A stretch of DNA of 35,365 nucleotides, taken from assembly GCA_049999765.1 (NCBI GenBank), contig JBNGIQ010009200.1:9144-44508 (forward strand), read 5' to 3'. Within the stretch, counting starts at the first letter, position 1, and each line of letters starts with the position of its first letter. The translations under genes were made by a program, and so were the position numbers. The notes below the pieces were generated by a model, which worked only from the letters and a program-made list of their open reading frames with translations, was not told where the DNA came from and ran no database searches. The DNA comes from Phaeoceros laevis. Its lineage: Eukaryota; Anthocerotophyta; Anthocerotopsida; Notothyladales. Shown piece by piece: positions 20,801-29,905 of this stretch.

Positions 20801-21970
20801 ATGCTTGCTGAAGTGGAAGAAATCACTTTTGTGGACGGGCAAGCCATGAAAGCCCATGCTCTGGAACTGGGAAGGGCAATGCATGCTGAGACCCAGATGA
20901 GGGGCTGCGGTTTGGATGTGTTCCTTGGTAGCACCCTTGTCAGCATGTACGGGAAATGTGGAAGCCTTTTGGATAGCCAGATGGTGTTTGATGGATTATC
21001 CTACCGTGATGTAGTGTCATGGACTGCAGTGCTAGTAGCATGTATCGAGCAGGGCCAAGCAGAGAAGGCTTTGCAGCTGTATGAGCAAATGAAGGAGGAA
21101 GGCGTGATGCCTGACGAGACAATTGTTTTCTGCATATTGCATGCAAGCAGCATGACAGGAAGCTTAGAAACCTGTAGGCAAATCCATGACACGGTGGTCC
21201 CTAACATCAGCGGTTCTAGTACTCTTCTAGCAAACAGTCTTATCCATGCATATGGGAGATGTGCAAGCATGGTGGATGCTCAGGCTGTGTTTGATGAACT
21301 GCCCCAGCCTGATGTGGTGTCATGGAATGCATTGATTGCTGGTTATGCTCGTCAAGGGAACTACACAGCAAGTCTCCAGAGCTATCAACAAATGCTGATA
21401 TCGGGTATGCAGCCAAATGGAGTGACATTCCTTTCACTTCTCTCTGCATGCAGTCACGCTGGGCTACTGGATACAGGTGTCCAGTACTTCGAATCCATGT
21501 GCAGGGATCATGGCATAGCTCCAGAGATCGAGCATTACGTTAGCATGATCGACCTCCTTGGACGTGCCGGATGCTTCCAAAGGGTGGAAGATCTGTTGTC
21601 CTCAATGCCAGTACAGCCTGATTTGGCTGTGTGGTTGTGTTTGCTAAGTGCCTGCCGAAAGCATGGCAATGTCGCTTTGGGACAATATGCATTTGATCGT
21701 GCAGTCCACTTGGAACCAAAACATTCAGCCCCTTATGTGTTGATCTGGAGCATATATGTGGATGCCGGTCTTTGGGACTGTGCTAGGGAGGTGAAGGAGT
21801 TGAGAAGAAAGAGAAGTGCCTGGAAGAAGCCGGGCCAGAGTTGGATCCAGCATGACCAGGAACTGCACACGTTTCTGGTACGAGATCAGATGCACCGACA
21901 GCAAGAAGAAATGTACGACATCTTAAAACTGGTTAGGTTAGACTTTTACCTCTGTAATGCCTTATCTTAA
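17850..21970 (+). CDS. PPR gene C, long PDF-PPR protein with E motifs
   Basis: I model two exons, 17850-18098 and 18191-21970, giving about 1,342 residues. Exon 1 starts with MFLLFGRSCRARH and has no acidic residue for about 30 positions, as expected of a mitochondrial or plastid transit peptide. It ends in the first half of a PDF module (ERLWDDLF, PLDWWDNRLEK). Exon 2 opens with the second half (RSYRHPDFRHK, EPLWLDN, PVWV). The spacing then equals that of uninterrupted gene D. The donor is AAG|GCAGGT, a GC-AG intron of 92 bases. Nine P-L-S triplets follow, from FSWTAIISGH to VVSWNALIAGY, each L motif with MYAKCGS or MYGKCGS. The end (DLLGRAGCF, QSWIQHDQELHTFLV) is E1/E2 type without a deaminase. 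Repeats carry 13-16-residue insertions like EEESVVVNGQ. The start could lie elsewhere; the exon 2 frame is certain. Confidence 0.85.
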
Positions 21971-22965
21971 CATTAGGCTCGGAGGAATTCTGTTTCTTAG
22001 AGGCATAATCAGGTGCTGGCAATTTGAAAGAGGTTTCAGGGGAGGTCAAACTTGAATGATCTTGGTGTGTATGATCCTGTTAGGTCAAAAATCGGCGGTG
22101 CTCATTTAATTGCATGAACTCCAGAAATAGGGGGAAGATCTTTTAAGCGGGTGTCATTCGGTGCGAAGGTAAAGGGTTATCATGAGTGAGTTAGGTCTAG
22201 GGTTACACCAATCGAATAGCGGGGACACCCTGCCCGGTGTGAAGAGGGTTATTTGTGTGCAACGTATTTGTGTGGGTTAGATTAGGACACCTTACTATTG
22301 TCAGAGTGAGCGCTGTTTATGGGAGCGCGCCAAGCGACTTTCGAGGCGCGACCGAAATGGTGCCGGCGTTCCTAGGAGCAGGACGGGCCAAGGAAGGTGT
22401 AGCGGCAGAGCGCGCAAGAGGGATAAGCTAGGAGAGGTCGCAGGAACAGCTGAACTTCTAGCTGTCCCTGGCGAGAAACCTGTCTTCAAATTCATGTAAT
22501 AATATGAGAGCGTTCCGTGCTTCCCTCAGTTCCCTGTGAACAATTCGTCCTTCCTGGACGCCTCCATGCTGAAATCTGAGCCAACGTATGCTTCTCTACA
22601 TAAAATGGGCCATTTGAAGGATGTGCTTTTTCCGTAAATTCTTACGTAATAAATCTTTAATAATGTTGTGCAGGAGAGTCATACAGCTTCTTGCACAGGG
22701 AGGAAGGTGATGCCCAGCAGCAGGGTGGCGCTCAGAATGCGCAGGGAGGGAGGTGGTGTCCAGCGGGCTGGGAGGGAGGAGGCGCTCTGCCTCGCGGCTG
22801 GAATGGGGAGGCCAGGCCAGGTGTCGTGACTTTTCCGACAGATGTCCCTGCTGCTGGTGCTTCCCTGTGAGTTCAAACCGCAGGCCACCGTGGCTTGTGG
22901 CTGCGCTTGACCTGGATAACATAGGGCCGCCATAGCCAAGTGCTCCAGTTTTTGCACAGGTAGCA
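21971..22965. other. Intergenic stretch between PPR C and PPR D
   Basis: This gap of about 1 kb holds the 3' end of C and the upstream region of D. I find no gene, RNA or repeat. The minus-strand frame at 22679-23119 is Ser- and Pro-rich with no motif and lies opposite gene D, so it is not supported. Confidence 0.45.
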
Positions 22966-25574
22966 ATGGCGCATTTCCTTCACCTACCGTTGCGCACCGC
23001 CAACGGGATGCAACATCAGCGGTTTTGGATGCCAGCAGCTGAGAGGCAGGCCCACACCCTGGAGCTGGAGGGGAGGTTAAATGTGCCTCCGAGGCAATGG
23101 ATTTACACAAGCCGCACATTTGTGCCGTGCTGTGGCTTAGCAGCCAAGCTATGCATACCGGATAATATCAGTGCAGGAGAACGACAAGAGTTGTTGTGGA
23201 GGCAGTATTTCTTGGACCCCACATTGTGGTGGGACTGCAGGACGAACAAGAAGAGCGCGCGCTCTCCCGACTTCAGGCACAAGGAGTCCAAGGAACCCCT
23301 GTGGCTGAACAACTTCTACAAGCCTGACTGGGTGGATGCGGAGCTGGCTGCCTTGGACAAGCAGGTTGGACGGTCTGCTCAGCCTACATCCAACCCCTTG
23401 TTGCATGCTGCTCCGACGGTGCAAGAGTGCCATGGGTACGGAACGGCTCAGGCTGTAATCGAACAGCTTTGTGAGAATGGGCAGCTAAGTCCAGCAGTGG
23501 ACGCTTTGACCATCTTGGCGGAGAAACAATCTCGTGTGTCCTCTTCTCTGCTGTCCAGAGTCATTCGGACATGCGGGGCTTAAAAAAAATCTGGTGTTGG
23601 GGCGACGACTTGATGATCTCACTGTCATGCTTGGGCATGGATCCAACGCAATTTGGGGAAACCATCTCTTGCGCATGTATGCATGTGGAGGTAGGCTACT
23701 GGAGGCCATGGATGTGTTCAACAGGGTAGGGAAACCGAATGTCTTCATTTGGTTTTCCATAATCTCTGCACATGCTAAGCACGGAAAACCGAAGGAGGCC
23801 ATACAACTCTACCGTGAGATGCGTAAATCAGGAGTGAAGGCTAATGGTTACGTCTTTGTAGCTGCCCTTCGAGCTTGTGCATTTGCCGGCGACTTGGAAT
23901 CTGGCAGAAAAGTGCACTCTGATGTGTTGCACAGTGGCAATCCTACTAACTTGTTTGCTGGCAACTGCCTGGTTGACATGTATGCAAAATGTGGCGAATT
24001 GAAAGATGCACGCCAGGTCTTTGACCGCATGGCTACGAAGGATGTGGTGACATGGAATACCTTGATAGCTGGGTATGCAAAGCAAGGACTCGGCCAAGAG
24101 GCGCTTGTTGTGTATGGACAAATGGAGAAGGCGGGCCTCATTCTGGCTAACCATGTGACTTTTATTTGCCTTCTGAAGGCGTGTGCAAGCACTGGTGCCT
24201 TGTAGAAGGGCAGGGAGCTGCACTCAAAGATTGTCAAAAGGGGACTGCTGGATAACGTAGTGGTGGGCACCTGCCTGGTAGACATGTATGCAAAATGTGG
24301 TGAGCTGGAAGGTGCACGCCAGGTTTTTGACAGCATGGACACAAAGAATGTGGTGACATGGACAGCGCTGATCGCTGGGTATGCACAGCAAGGACTCGGC
24401 CAAGAGGCGCTTGTTGTGCATGGACAAATGGAGAAGGCGGGCCTCATTCTGGCTAACCATGTTACTTTTATTGGCCTTCTGAAGGCGTGTGCAAGCACTG
24501 GTGCCTTGCCGAAGGGCAGGGAGCTGCACTTAAAGATTGTCAAAAGAAGCCTGCTGGATGATGTAGTGGTGGGCAACTGCCTGGTGGACATGTATGCAAA
24601 ATGCGGTGAGCTGGAAGGTGCACGCCAGGTTTTTGACAGCATGGACACAAAGGATGTGGTGACATGGAATTCCCTGATTGCTGGGTATGGTGCTTGTGAT
24701 GAAGGCCGCAAGGCACTAGCTTGCTTTGAGGAGATGTTAGTTGCCGGTGTTCATCCTAATGATGTTACTTTTACTTGCCTTCTAGCAGCATGCAGTCATG
24801 AGGGACTGGTCCACGAGGGTCGCAACCTCTTGGATTCCATGGCTGAACAGCATGGCATCAAACCTACTATTGAGCATTACAACTGCATGATTGATCTTCT
24901 TGGGCGTGTGCTGGCCAATTAGACGAGGCAGAGAAGATGCTGGTATCATGTGAAGGCCAAAGTAATGCGGTGGGCTTGACGTCTTTGTTGAATGCCTGCA
25001 AAAGTCACGGGGATATAGAGAGGGCCGTGTGGTGTTTTGAAAGCATTGTTAGGCTGGACCCTGAAATGGCGTCTGCCTATGTGCTCATGGCCAATGCCTA
25101 TGCAGATGCGGGTAGGTGGACCGATGTAGGCAGGATTGAAACACAGAGAAGGGCAGTAGGAGCTAACAAGAAACCTGCAGTGGCGAGCATTGAGGTGAAT
25201 AAGGAGGTACACAGATTTCTGGTGGGTGACAGGAGAACGGATATTATTGCGCTTAAGGTAGAGAGCACAATTGCACGTGTGAAGCAGGAAGGAGGCCACG
25301 TACCTCACACGAAGTTGGTGTTGAGGCCACTGAGTGAGAAGGAAAAGGAAGATGTGCTTTGTGGGCATGCTGAGAAGCTAGTTCTGGCGTGTGGTCTGTT
25401 GAACACTCCGAGTGGGACAGCTCTGGTGGTAACGAAGATCTACGCATGTGCAGCGACTGCCACAGCTCCACGGAAATCATGTCAAGGCTTGAACAGAGAG
25501 ACATTGTGGCAAGGGATGGGTACCGGGTGCATCGATTCGCAAACGGGCGTTGCAGTTGTAAGTGTCGACCGTGA
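22966..25574 (+). pseudogene. PPR gene D, broken PDF-PPR-DYW:KP gene
   Basis: Read through four lesions this is a full-length relative of gene B. Residues about 74-123 are the clearest PDF module in the window (ELLWRQYFLDP, LWWDCR, SPDFRHK, EPLWLNN, DWV). Four P-L-S triplets follow, then E motifs and a KP-type deaminase: NKKPAVASIEV, CGHAEKL, LRMCSDCH, and an end of CSCKCRP. Lesions: a frame change at the A-run near 23581-23589; an in-frame TAG at 24203-24205 where the neighbouring repeat has CCG; a two-base GT gain near 24906-24910, turning the expected GRAGQ into GRVLAN and a stop; and a one-base loss near 25439, inside the KNLRMC motif. The deaminase residues are all present, so loss of function looks recent. 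The start ATG is genuine, but the N-terminus has early acidic residues and gives no clear transit peptide. Confidence 0.85.
23910..24690 (+). repeat. Internal tandem repeat, 306-base period (PLS triplet units)
   Basis: Within pseudogene D, three consecutive units share the phase marker GCTGGGTATG at 24068, 24374 and 24680, exactly 306 bases (102 codons, one P-L-S triplet) apart. The first two units are almost identical over long runs, for instance through GGACTCGGCCAAGAGGCGCTT. The premature TAG is present in only one unit. This is recent tandem amplification of a whole triplet. Confidence 0.8.
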
Positions 25575-26056
25575 GAATACTGAAGATCTAGCTAGTGCTC
25601 AGGTGTGTGTGCAATAGATGTTTTTCTCTTGTGTGCAAATGTGCTCTTAACTGAGATCGTTGTCTTTCTCTTGGGGTGAATGTGCGTGCTTAACCCTATC
25701 CCTGTCAAACACTGAGACATGGACAGGGATCGCGGACACTGATCTACCACGGATTGGAACACAGAATGATGGATCTCCTCAGTTCTTCTTTTCAGCACAG
25801 AATCTTGTAGCAGGCAATGTACTACTACATCTACATTTGAAGTCTCTTTAGAAGTTCTTCGGGAAAAACAGGTACTCTACCATTGCCTAAACAACGCTAA
25901 GGCCCTCCGACCAAATCACAGACAACCTTCACAATTTCAACCATCACTACCTATCTCTAGATAACACCTTTAAGTACTCCAATACTGGTGAGGTCTTGTG
26001 ACGCTTGAATCCGGCCAATTGTTAGTAATGTTAGTAATGGCCGGCCATGGCTAGGC
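25575..26056. other. Intergenic stretch between PPR D and the F-box-like gene
   Basis: The 3' ends of D (plus) and the F-box-like gene (minus) converge here. No gene is visible. A small direct repeat, TTAGTAATG twice, occurs at about 26022-26039. Confidence 0.4.
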
Positions 26057-27552
26057 TCAATTGATGCATTCGCATGGCTCAAATTGAACAGCCATACTAG
26101 TGACCAGTTCTGTCGAACGGTCGACGAGCCATTTTGTCCACGCCTCATTGTCTCTGTGGTAGCACAGAACCTGCATCTGCGTCGTAATCGGCCTATCGAT
26201 AGGTGGAATGTATCTCTGCTTCCGGACATCGTATGCCACAAAGCTCAAACCCCAAGTGTTGGCCACGACTGCTGCCTCATGAGGGGCGCCTCTGGATCCG
26301 GATCCTCCCCCGGCGAGGTCGGCGACGTCCACCGTGTCCTGCACGTACCAGAACCTCCGCTCTGGGTCCTCCTCATCCAACAGCAGTCTCCGCAGCAACT
26401 GCGTCCCTCCTGGTCCTGAATTCCTTAACCCAGCGCTAGCGCATGCAGCGATGATGCTGAAGTGGTGGCCGCGCGCATGGCCGCACCCTCCCATCCCTGG
26501 TCGGTGCCGAACGTGAAGCTGCAGAGAATTCACAGCTCTGTAGGCGGCCCGGTTGAACTCGAACACACGGCCGGGCCCGTACACCGGAGCAGTAGGCACG
26601 ACGACGTCGAGCCGGTCCGTGTCCAGATCGTAGCCCCAGACCTCCACTCGGTTGTGATGGAACGCCGACCTGTCCGGGTTCACCTCTGGACGCTCCGGAT
26701 CCGGATCAATCCACCCTGCTGGATCGATACCGGCATCCATTCTCACCTGCAGGGCAGGCAGGTACTTGAGGAAGTAGACCATCCTGCCAAACACACAGTG
26801 ATGCAGCAGGTACTTGGCATCGAAGAGTGTCGTGTCGTGACCGGTTAGTCCCGTCCTCCACCGGCGCGTCCGGGACGAGTAGACCTGGATCTGGGTGGTG
26901 AAGACAAACGTAGAGACATGCCGGACGCCCTGCTGCGTGTTCAAGCTCAGCTCGACCTCCTCCCGCCTCGCGCTGAAGTGGACGATCTCGAAGCAGCTCG
27001 CAGCGCAATCGGAAGCAGGCGTCACCACCAGCACTGGCCGTACACGGACTCGAAGGCGCTGCCTGCCGGTTCCTGGACCGTCTCCCACCGGTCGTGAACG
27101 GGGTTGCCCACCCGGTAGCAGCCTTGTACGGACAGCGCGACCAGCCCGCCCCCCGAGCAGAGTCCCCCTGCTTCCGAGGTGCCGAGCCTGGGCCAGCCTG
27201 AGCCGAAGTGCCTGAGCCTGAGCCCGTGCATGTTGAGTGGCAGAATGACGCGCTCGTCAGGAGGGGCCATGGCCTGGCACCACAGGTGGCTGCCAGGGCG
27301 TAAGTTGTTGGCGGCCTCAATGAGCAGACACCAAACGGCCCCAGATCTGCACGCCTCCGCCTCGCGTTTGCGGAGAAACGCGTTCCACTGGGAAGACACG
27401 CAGCGGCTGTGGAGGCGCATCAGATGAGGCACTCGGTTCATTATGTTGGCCCAGATATCATCCGGCAGCCTTTCGAAGTGGTCCACCTGCACCGCCTTCG
27501 AATTCTCATGGTCGTCCTCGCCTCCGGCTGCACTTCCCTCCATCGCAGACAT
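26057..27552 (-). pseudogene. F-box-like gene with a two-base frameshift
   Basis: From the ATG at 27552 the first frame contains an F-box-like stretch at about residues 26-70 (FERLPDDIWANIMNRVP, then CVSSQWNAFL), the usual SKP1-binding motif of SCF ubiquitin ligase receptors. It ends early at 27022, yet a second frame takes over near 27040 and runs to 26057 with consistent protein-like sequence (PVLVVTPASD, FEIVHFSAR, FDAKYLLHHCVFG, AFHHNRVEVWGYD, FWYVQDTVDVADL). The junction reads GAGTCCGTGTACGGCC. Removing one GT gives ESVRPVLVV and one frame of 1,494 bases, 497 residues, which argues for a GT duplication rather than an intron. The C-terminal part does not match a substrate domain I can name; it is not clearly kelch or LRR. 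The region is markedly G+C-rich. It is either a young pseudogene or a sequence error. Confidence 0.6.
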
Positions 27553-27796
27553 TCCTGACAGAGTGTAAAACTTGTTAGCAAAAGAGATCCGATTTCAGTT
27601 GCAAAGCAAGCTTGTTTACCAGTACTCCAAATGGCAGGCATGTTTGCACCTAGTGTAGCACCGCTAGGGTAGCAGCGCTAGGGCAAGCTAGCTGATGGCC
27701 GATGGATTCCCCTGGAAAACGTTCGCCGAAAGCGGAGCACGACCTAACCTGTGCGTTGGGAGCTGACAATTGAACAAGTACGAGACGCCCTGTGGA

Positions 27797-27805
27797 CTTA
27801 TATAG
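27797..27805 (-). promoter_or_regulatory. Possible TATA box of the F-box-like gene
   Basis: Read on the minus strand the word is CTATATAAG, about 245 bases upstream of the ATG at 27552. The distance allows a leader of roughly 200 bases. No transcript evidence is available. Confidence 0.4.
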
Positions 27806-27945
27806 CCTGTGTATCCGGATGCTCGACATAGCATATCTCGGTCGTGAATCAAATTTTTAGGTTACTCTCTTAAAATCATGTCAGGACATTGAAACACAAC
27901 ACTGAGGAAGCACCAGTTGAGTTGAGTTAAATGCACTCCCAAGCT

Positions 27946-28736
27946 CTAGTTGTGAAGCTTACTGCCATGTGTCATGCTTAAACCTCCAGTTGTGCCATTG
28001 GGAGTGCTCAACAGACCAAACGCCACAGCTAGCCGCTCAGCATGCCCACACAGTTACCTTCCTTCTCCTTCTCAGACACCGCCTTCAACACCAGCTTGGT
28101 GTGTGGTACATGCTTCCCTTCCTCCGTCAAACGTTCATTTGTGCTCCAAACCTTGCATGAAAGGTCACCCCTTTCTTCCCCCACAACAAATGTATGCACC
28201 TGCTTGTTCACCTCAACGCCTGCCACTGCAGGTTTCTTGTCAGCTCCTGCCAACTTAATCAACCTTTCGATTCTATCTAAATCCGCCCACCAATCTGCAT
28301 CTGTGTACATATTGGCCATGAGCACATATGCAGAGGCAGTCTGAAGATCCAGCTCCACAAGACTTTCAAAACACCGTGTTCCTCGCTCTATATCCCCATG
28401 ACTCTTGCACGCATTCAGCAATGACATCAACCCGACAGCAACGTTTTCACACCCAGCTGATTTCAGCACCTTCTCCACCTCACCTAAATGGCCTGCCCGC
28501 CCAAGAAGGTCAACTATGCACACATAATGCTCAGTTGTCGGGTTGAGGCCATGCTGTTTCGTCATGGCATCAAAATACTGTCGACTCTTACTGACCAGCC
28601 CCGCATTACTGCATGCGACAAGAAGGCAAGTAAATGTGGTGTCATCAGGCTGGATACCAGCCAGTATCATCTCTTCGAACCTGTAGGCTGTAGCCTTGTG
28701 ACCTTCATTGTTTCTACTGTGGACAGATGCAAGCAC
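27946..28736 (-). pseudogene. PPR gene F, C-terminal piece of a DYW:KP gene
   Basis: The frame from about 28736 begins inside a PPR motif (RFEEMILAGIQPDDTTF). It continues through E motifs (DLLGRAGHLGEVEKVL, SAYVLMANMYTDA) into a KP-type deaminase start (GADKKPAVAGVEVNKQVHTF, then HVPHTKLVLK). Near 28052-28058 the frame shifts. The shifted frame gives GHAERLAVAFGLLSTPNGT and then unrelated sequence to a stop at 27946. The CxxCH zinc site and the terminal motif are missing, so the domain is truncated at both frame and length. Above 28736 the sequence no longer resembles a PPR. The missing upstream part reappears at 29536-29812 beyond the mL54 gene. Confidence 0.8.
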
Positions 28737-28904
28737 ATGAGCTTGACCCGCTTCTTTGAGGAAGGGGAGAGGGATTGAATCTGTGAGGTGAGCAGTTTTC
28801 CGCTTGTGTTGAGCCTCGCTCCATCTCCTCAAGGTTCCGAAGGCTGCATTGGGTGGTGGACTGATTTTGTTGTTAGGGTTTCTTGTTCCTCTTGGCTGCT
28901 AGGG

Positions 28905-29297
28905 ATGTCAAGCTTCTTGCGCTCACCGGTGGTGAAGTCTGCTCTGCGACTGAGAGCGGGGGCGTCCAAGGGCGGAGGCAAGGCTGCCAAGTCGAAGAAG
29001 GGCAAGGGCGCTGTGGATGCGGCGCCGTTACCGGTGGTACCGAAGGAGCAGCGGGTGAATGTAACTTTGGGGGCGAACATTCGCAAGGAAGGCAAAGATC
29101 CTGCTGTTCTGGTAGACAGCGAGTACCCCGACTGGCTGTGGCGTCTGTTGGACAAGCCAGCATCGCTAAGCGAGTTGAAGCGGAAGATGGAGAAGGTAGA
29201 TCCGGAGGAGATGGAGGTGCCCGAATTGCATAGGTTCCTGAAGCTGGACAACCGCAGAAGGATAAAGGAGAACAATACCCTTCGGGCCAAGGGCTGA
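28905..29297 (+). CDS. MRPL54: Mitochondrial large ribosomal subunit protein mL54
   Basis: A complete, intronless frame of 130 residues. The first 40 or so are basic, Ala- and Lys-rich (LRSPVVKSALRLRAGASKGG, KSKKGKG), suiting a mitochondrial presequence. The rest matches the mL54 family (often annotated L37 or L54, mitochondrial): LGANIRKEGKDP, DSEYPDWLWRLLDKP, LSELKRKME, and a C-terminal FLKLDNRRRIKENN. I chose the ATG at 28905 because the upstream part of the frame is not protein-like and 28874-28882 reads TTAGGGTTT, common in leaders of plant translation genes. It lies between two pieces of PPR gene F on the opposite strand. I see no poly(A) tract, so retroposition is not proven. Confidence 0.88.
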   Translation: MSSFLRSPVVKSALRLRAGASKGGGKAAKSKKGKGAVDAAPLPVVPKEQRVNVTLGANIRKEGKDPAVLVDSEYPDWLWRLLDKPASLSELKRKMEKVDPEEMEVPELHRFLKLDNRRRIKENNTLRAKG

Positions 29298-29535
29298 GAC
29301 AGAGTCAGTCTTGGCTGCCACGTGATTGTAGCGCAGATGGAAAGCTGGAGGGGTTCCTCTAGGGCAGTCAGTTTCGGCAGGGGAGTACAGACATTCCTTT
29401 TAAGGATCAGCAAGCGGGACTGAAGTTCAAGACGCATGAAATCAGAGCCCGGTAGCGCCTGAGCTTCTCCTGCAGCAGATGCTAACGTGGTGATTCAAAG
29501 GTGTTTCTCCTACCTACTTGTACTGGTCTTTGTAG

Positions 29536-29812
29536 AATGTCACCTTCAAGTAGTCCCCTTTCCATGATCCCTGAATGCAGCTGCCTGCCCTGCTGTAGAG
29601 CACTAGCGCTTGGACAACCCTTCAGGAGGCAAGCAAACGTAGCACTGCCTGCTAAATCAGGCCCTTCCTGCTCCATCCCTGCATACAATGCGAGCGCCTG
29701 GGGAGCGAGCCCGTGCTCAGCATACCCATTAATCATAGCAGTCCATGTTACCGCATCCCTTGGCCTGGCTGTCAAACACTTTTGAGTGCATCTTCCAACT
29801 AGCATGTGGTTT
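29536..29812 (-). pseudogene. PPR gene F, upstream piece
   Basis: The minus-strand sequence encodes one S/P motif and part of the next (DAVTWTAMINGYAEHGLAPQ, FACLLKGC, ALQQGRQLHSGIMERG), closest by eye to repeats of gene B. A one-base frame change near 29770 separates it from LEDALK, the end of the preceding L motif. Homology stops after LLEGD at about 29536. Compared with gene B, only about 40 residues are missing between this piece and the one starting at 28736, so both appear to be remnants of one gene. Confidence 0.7.
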
Positions 29813-29905
29813 ACGTTTACGCATCCACCATGTGGTTCACGAATTGTGAAACAAACTCGTGGTTACATCTAAGGTTTACAAAGCTGGACCAGGCCTCATG
29901 TCCCC

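Noticed and set aside
22679-23119. Minus-strand frame of 146 residues upstream of and over gene D
   Set aside because: Low-complexity Ser/Pro/Ala sequence, overlapping the better supported PDF-PPR start on the other strand.
24203-24205. TAG in gene D as a site that U-to-C editing could repair
   Set aside because: U-to-C editing by KP proteins acts on organellar RNA. This is a nuclear gene with three other frameshifts, so the stop is better read as a mutation.
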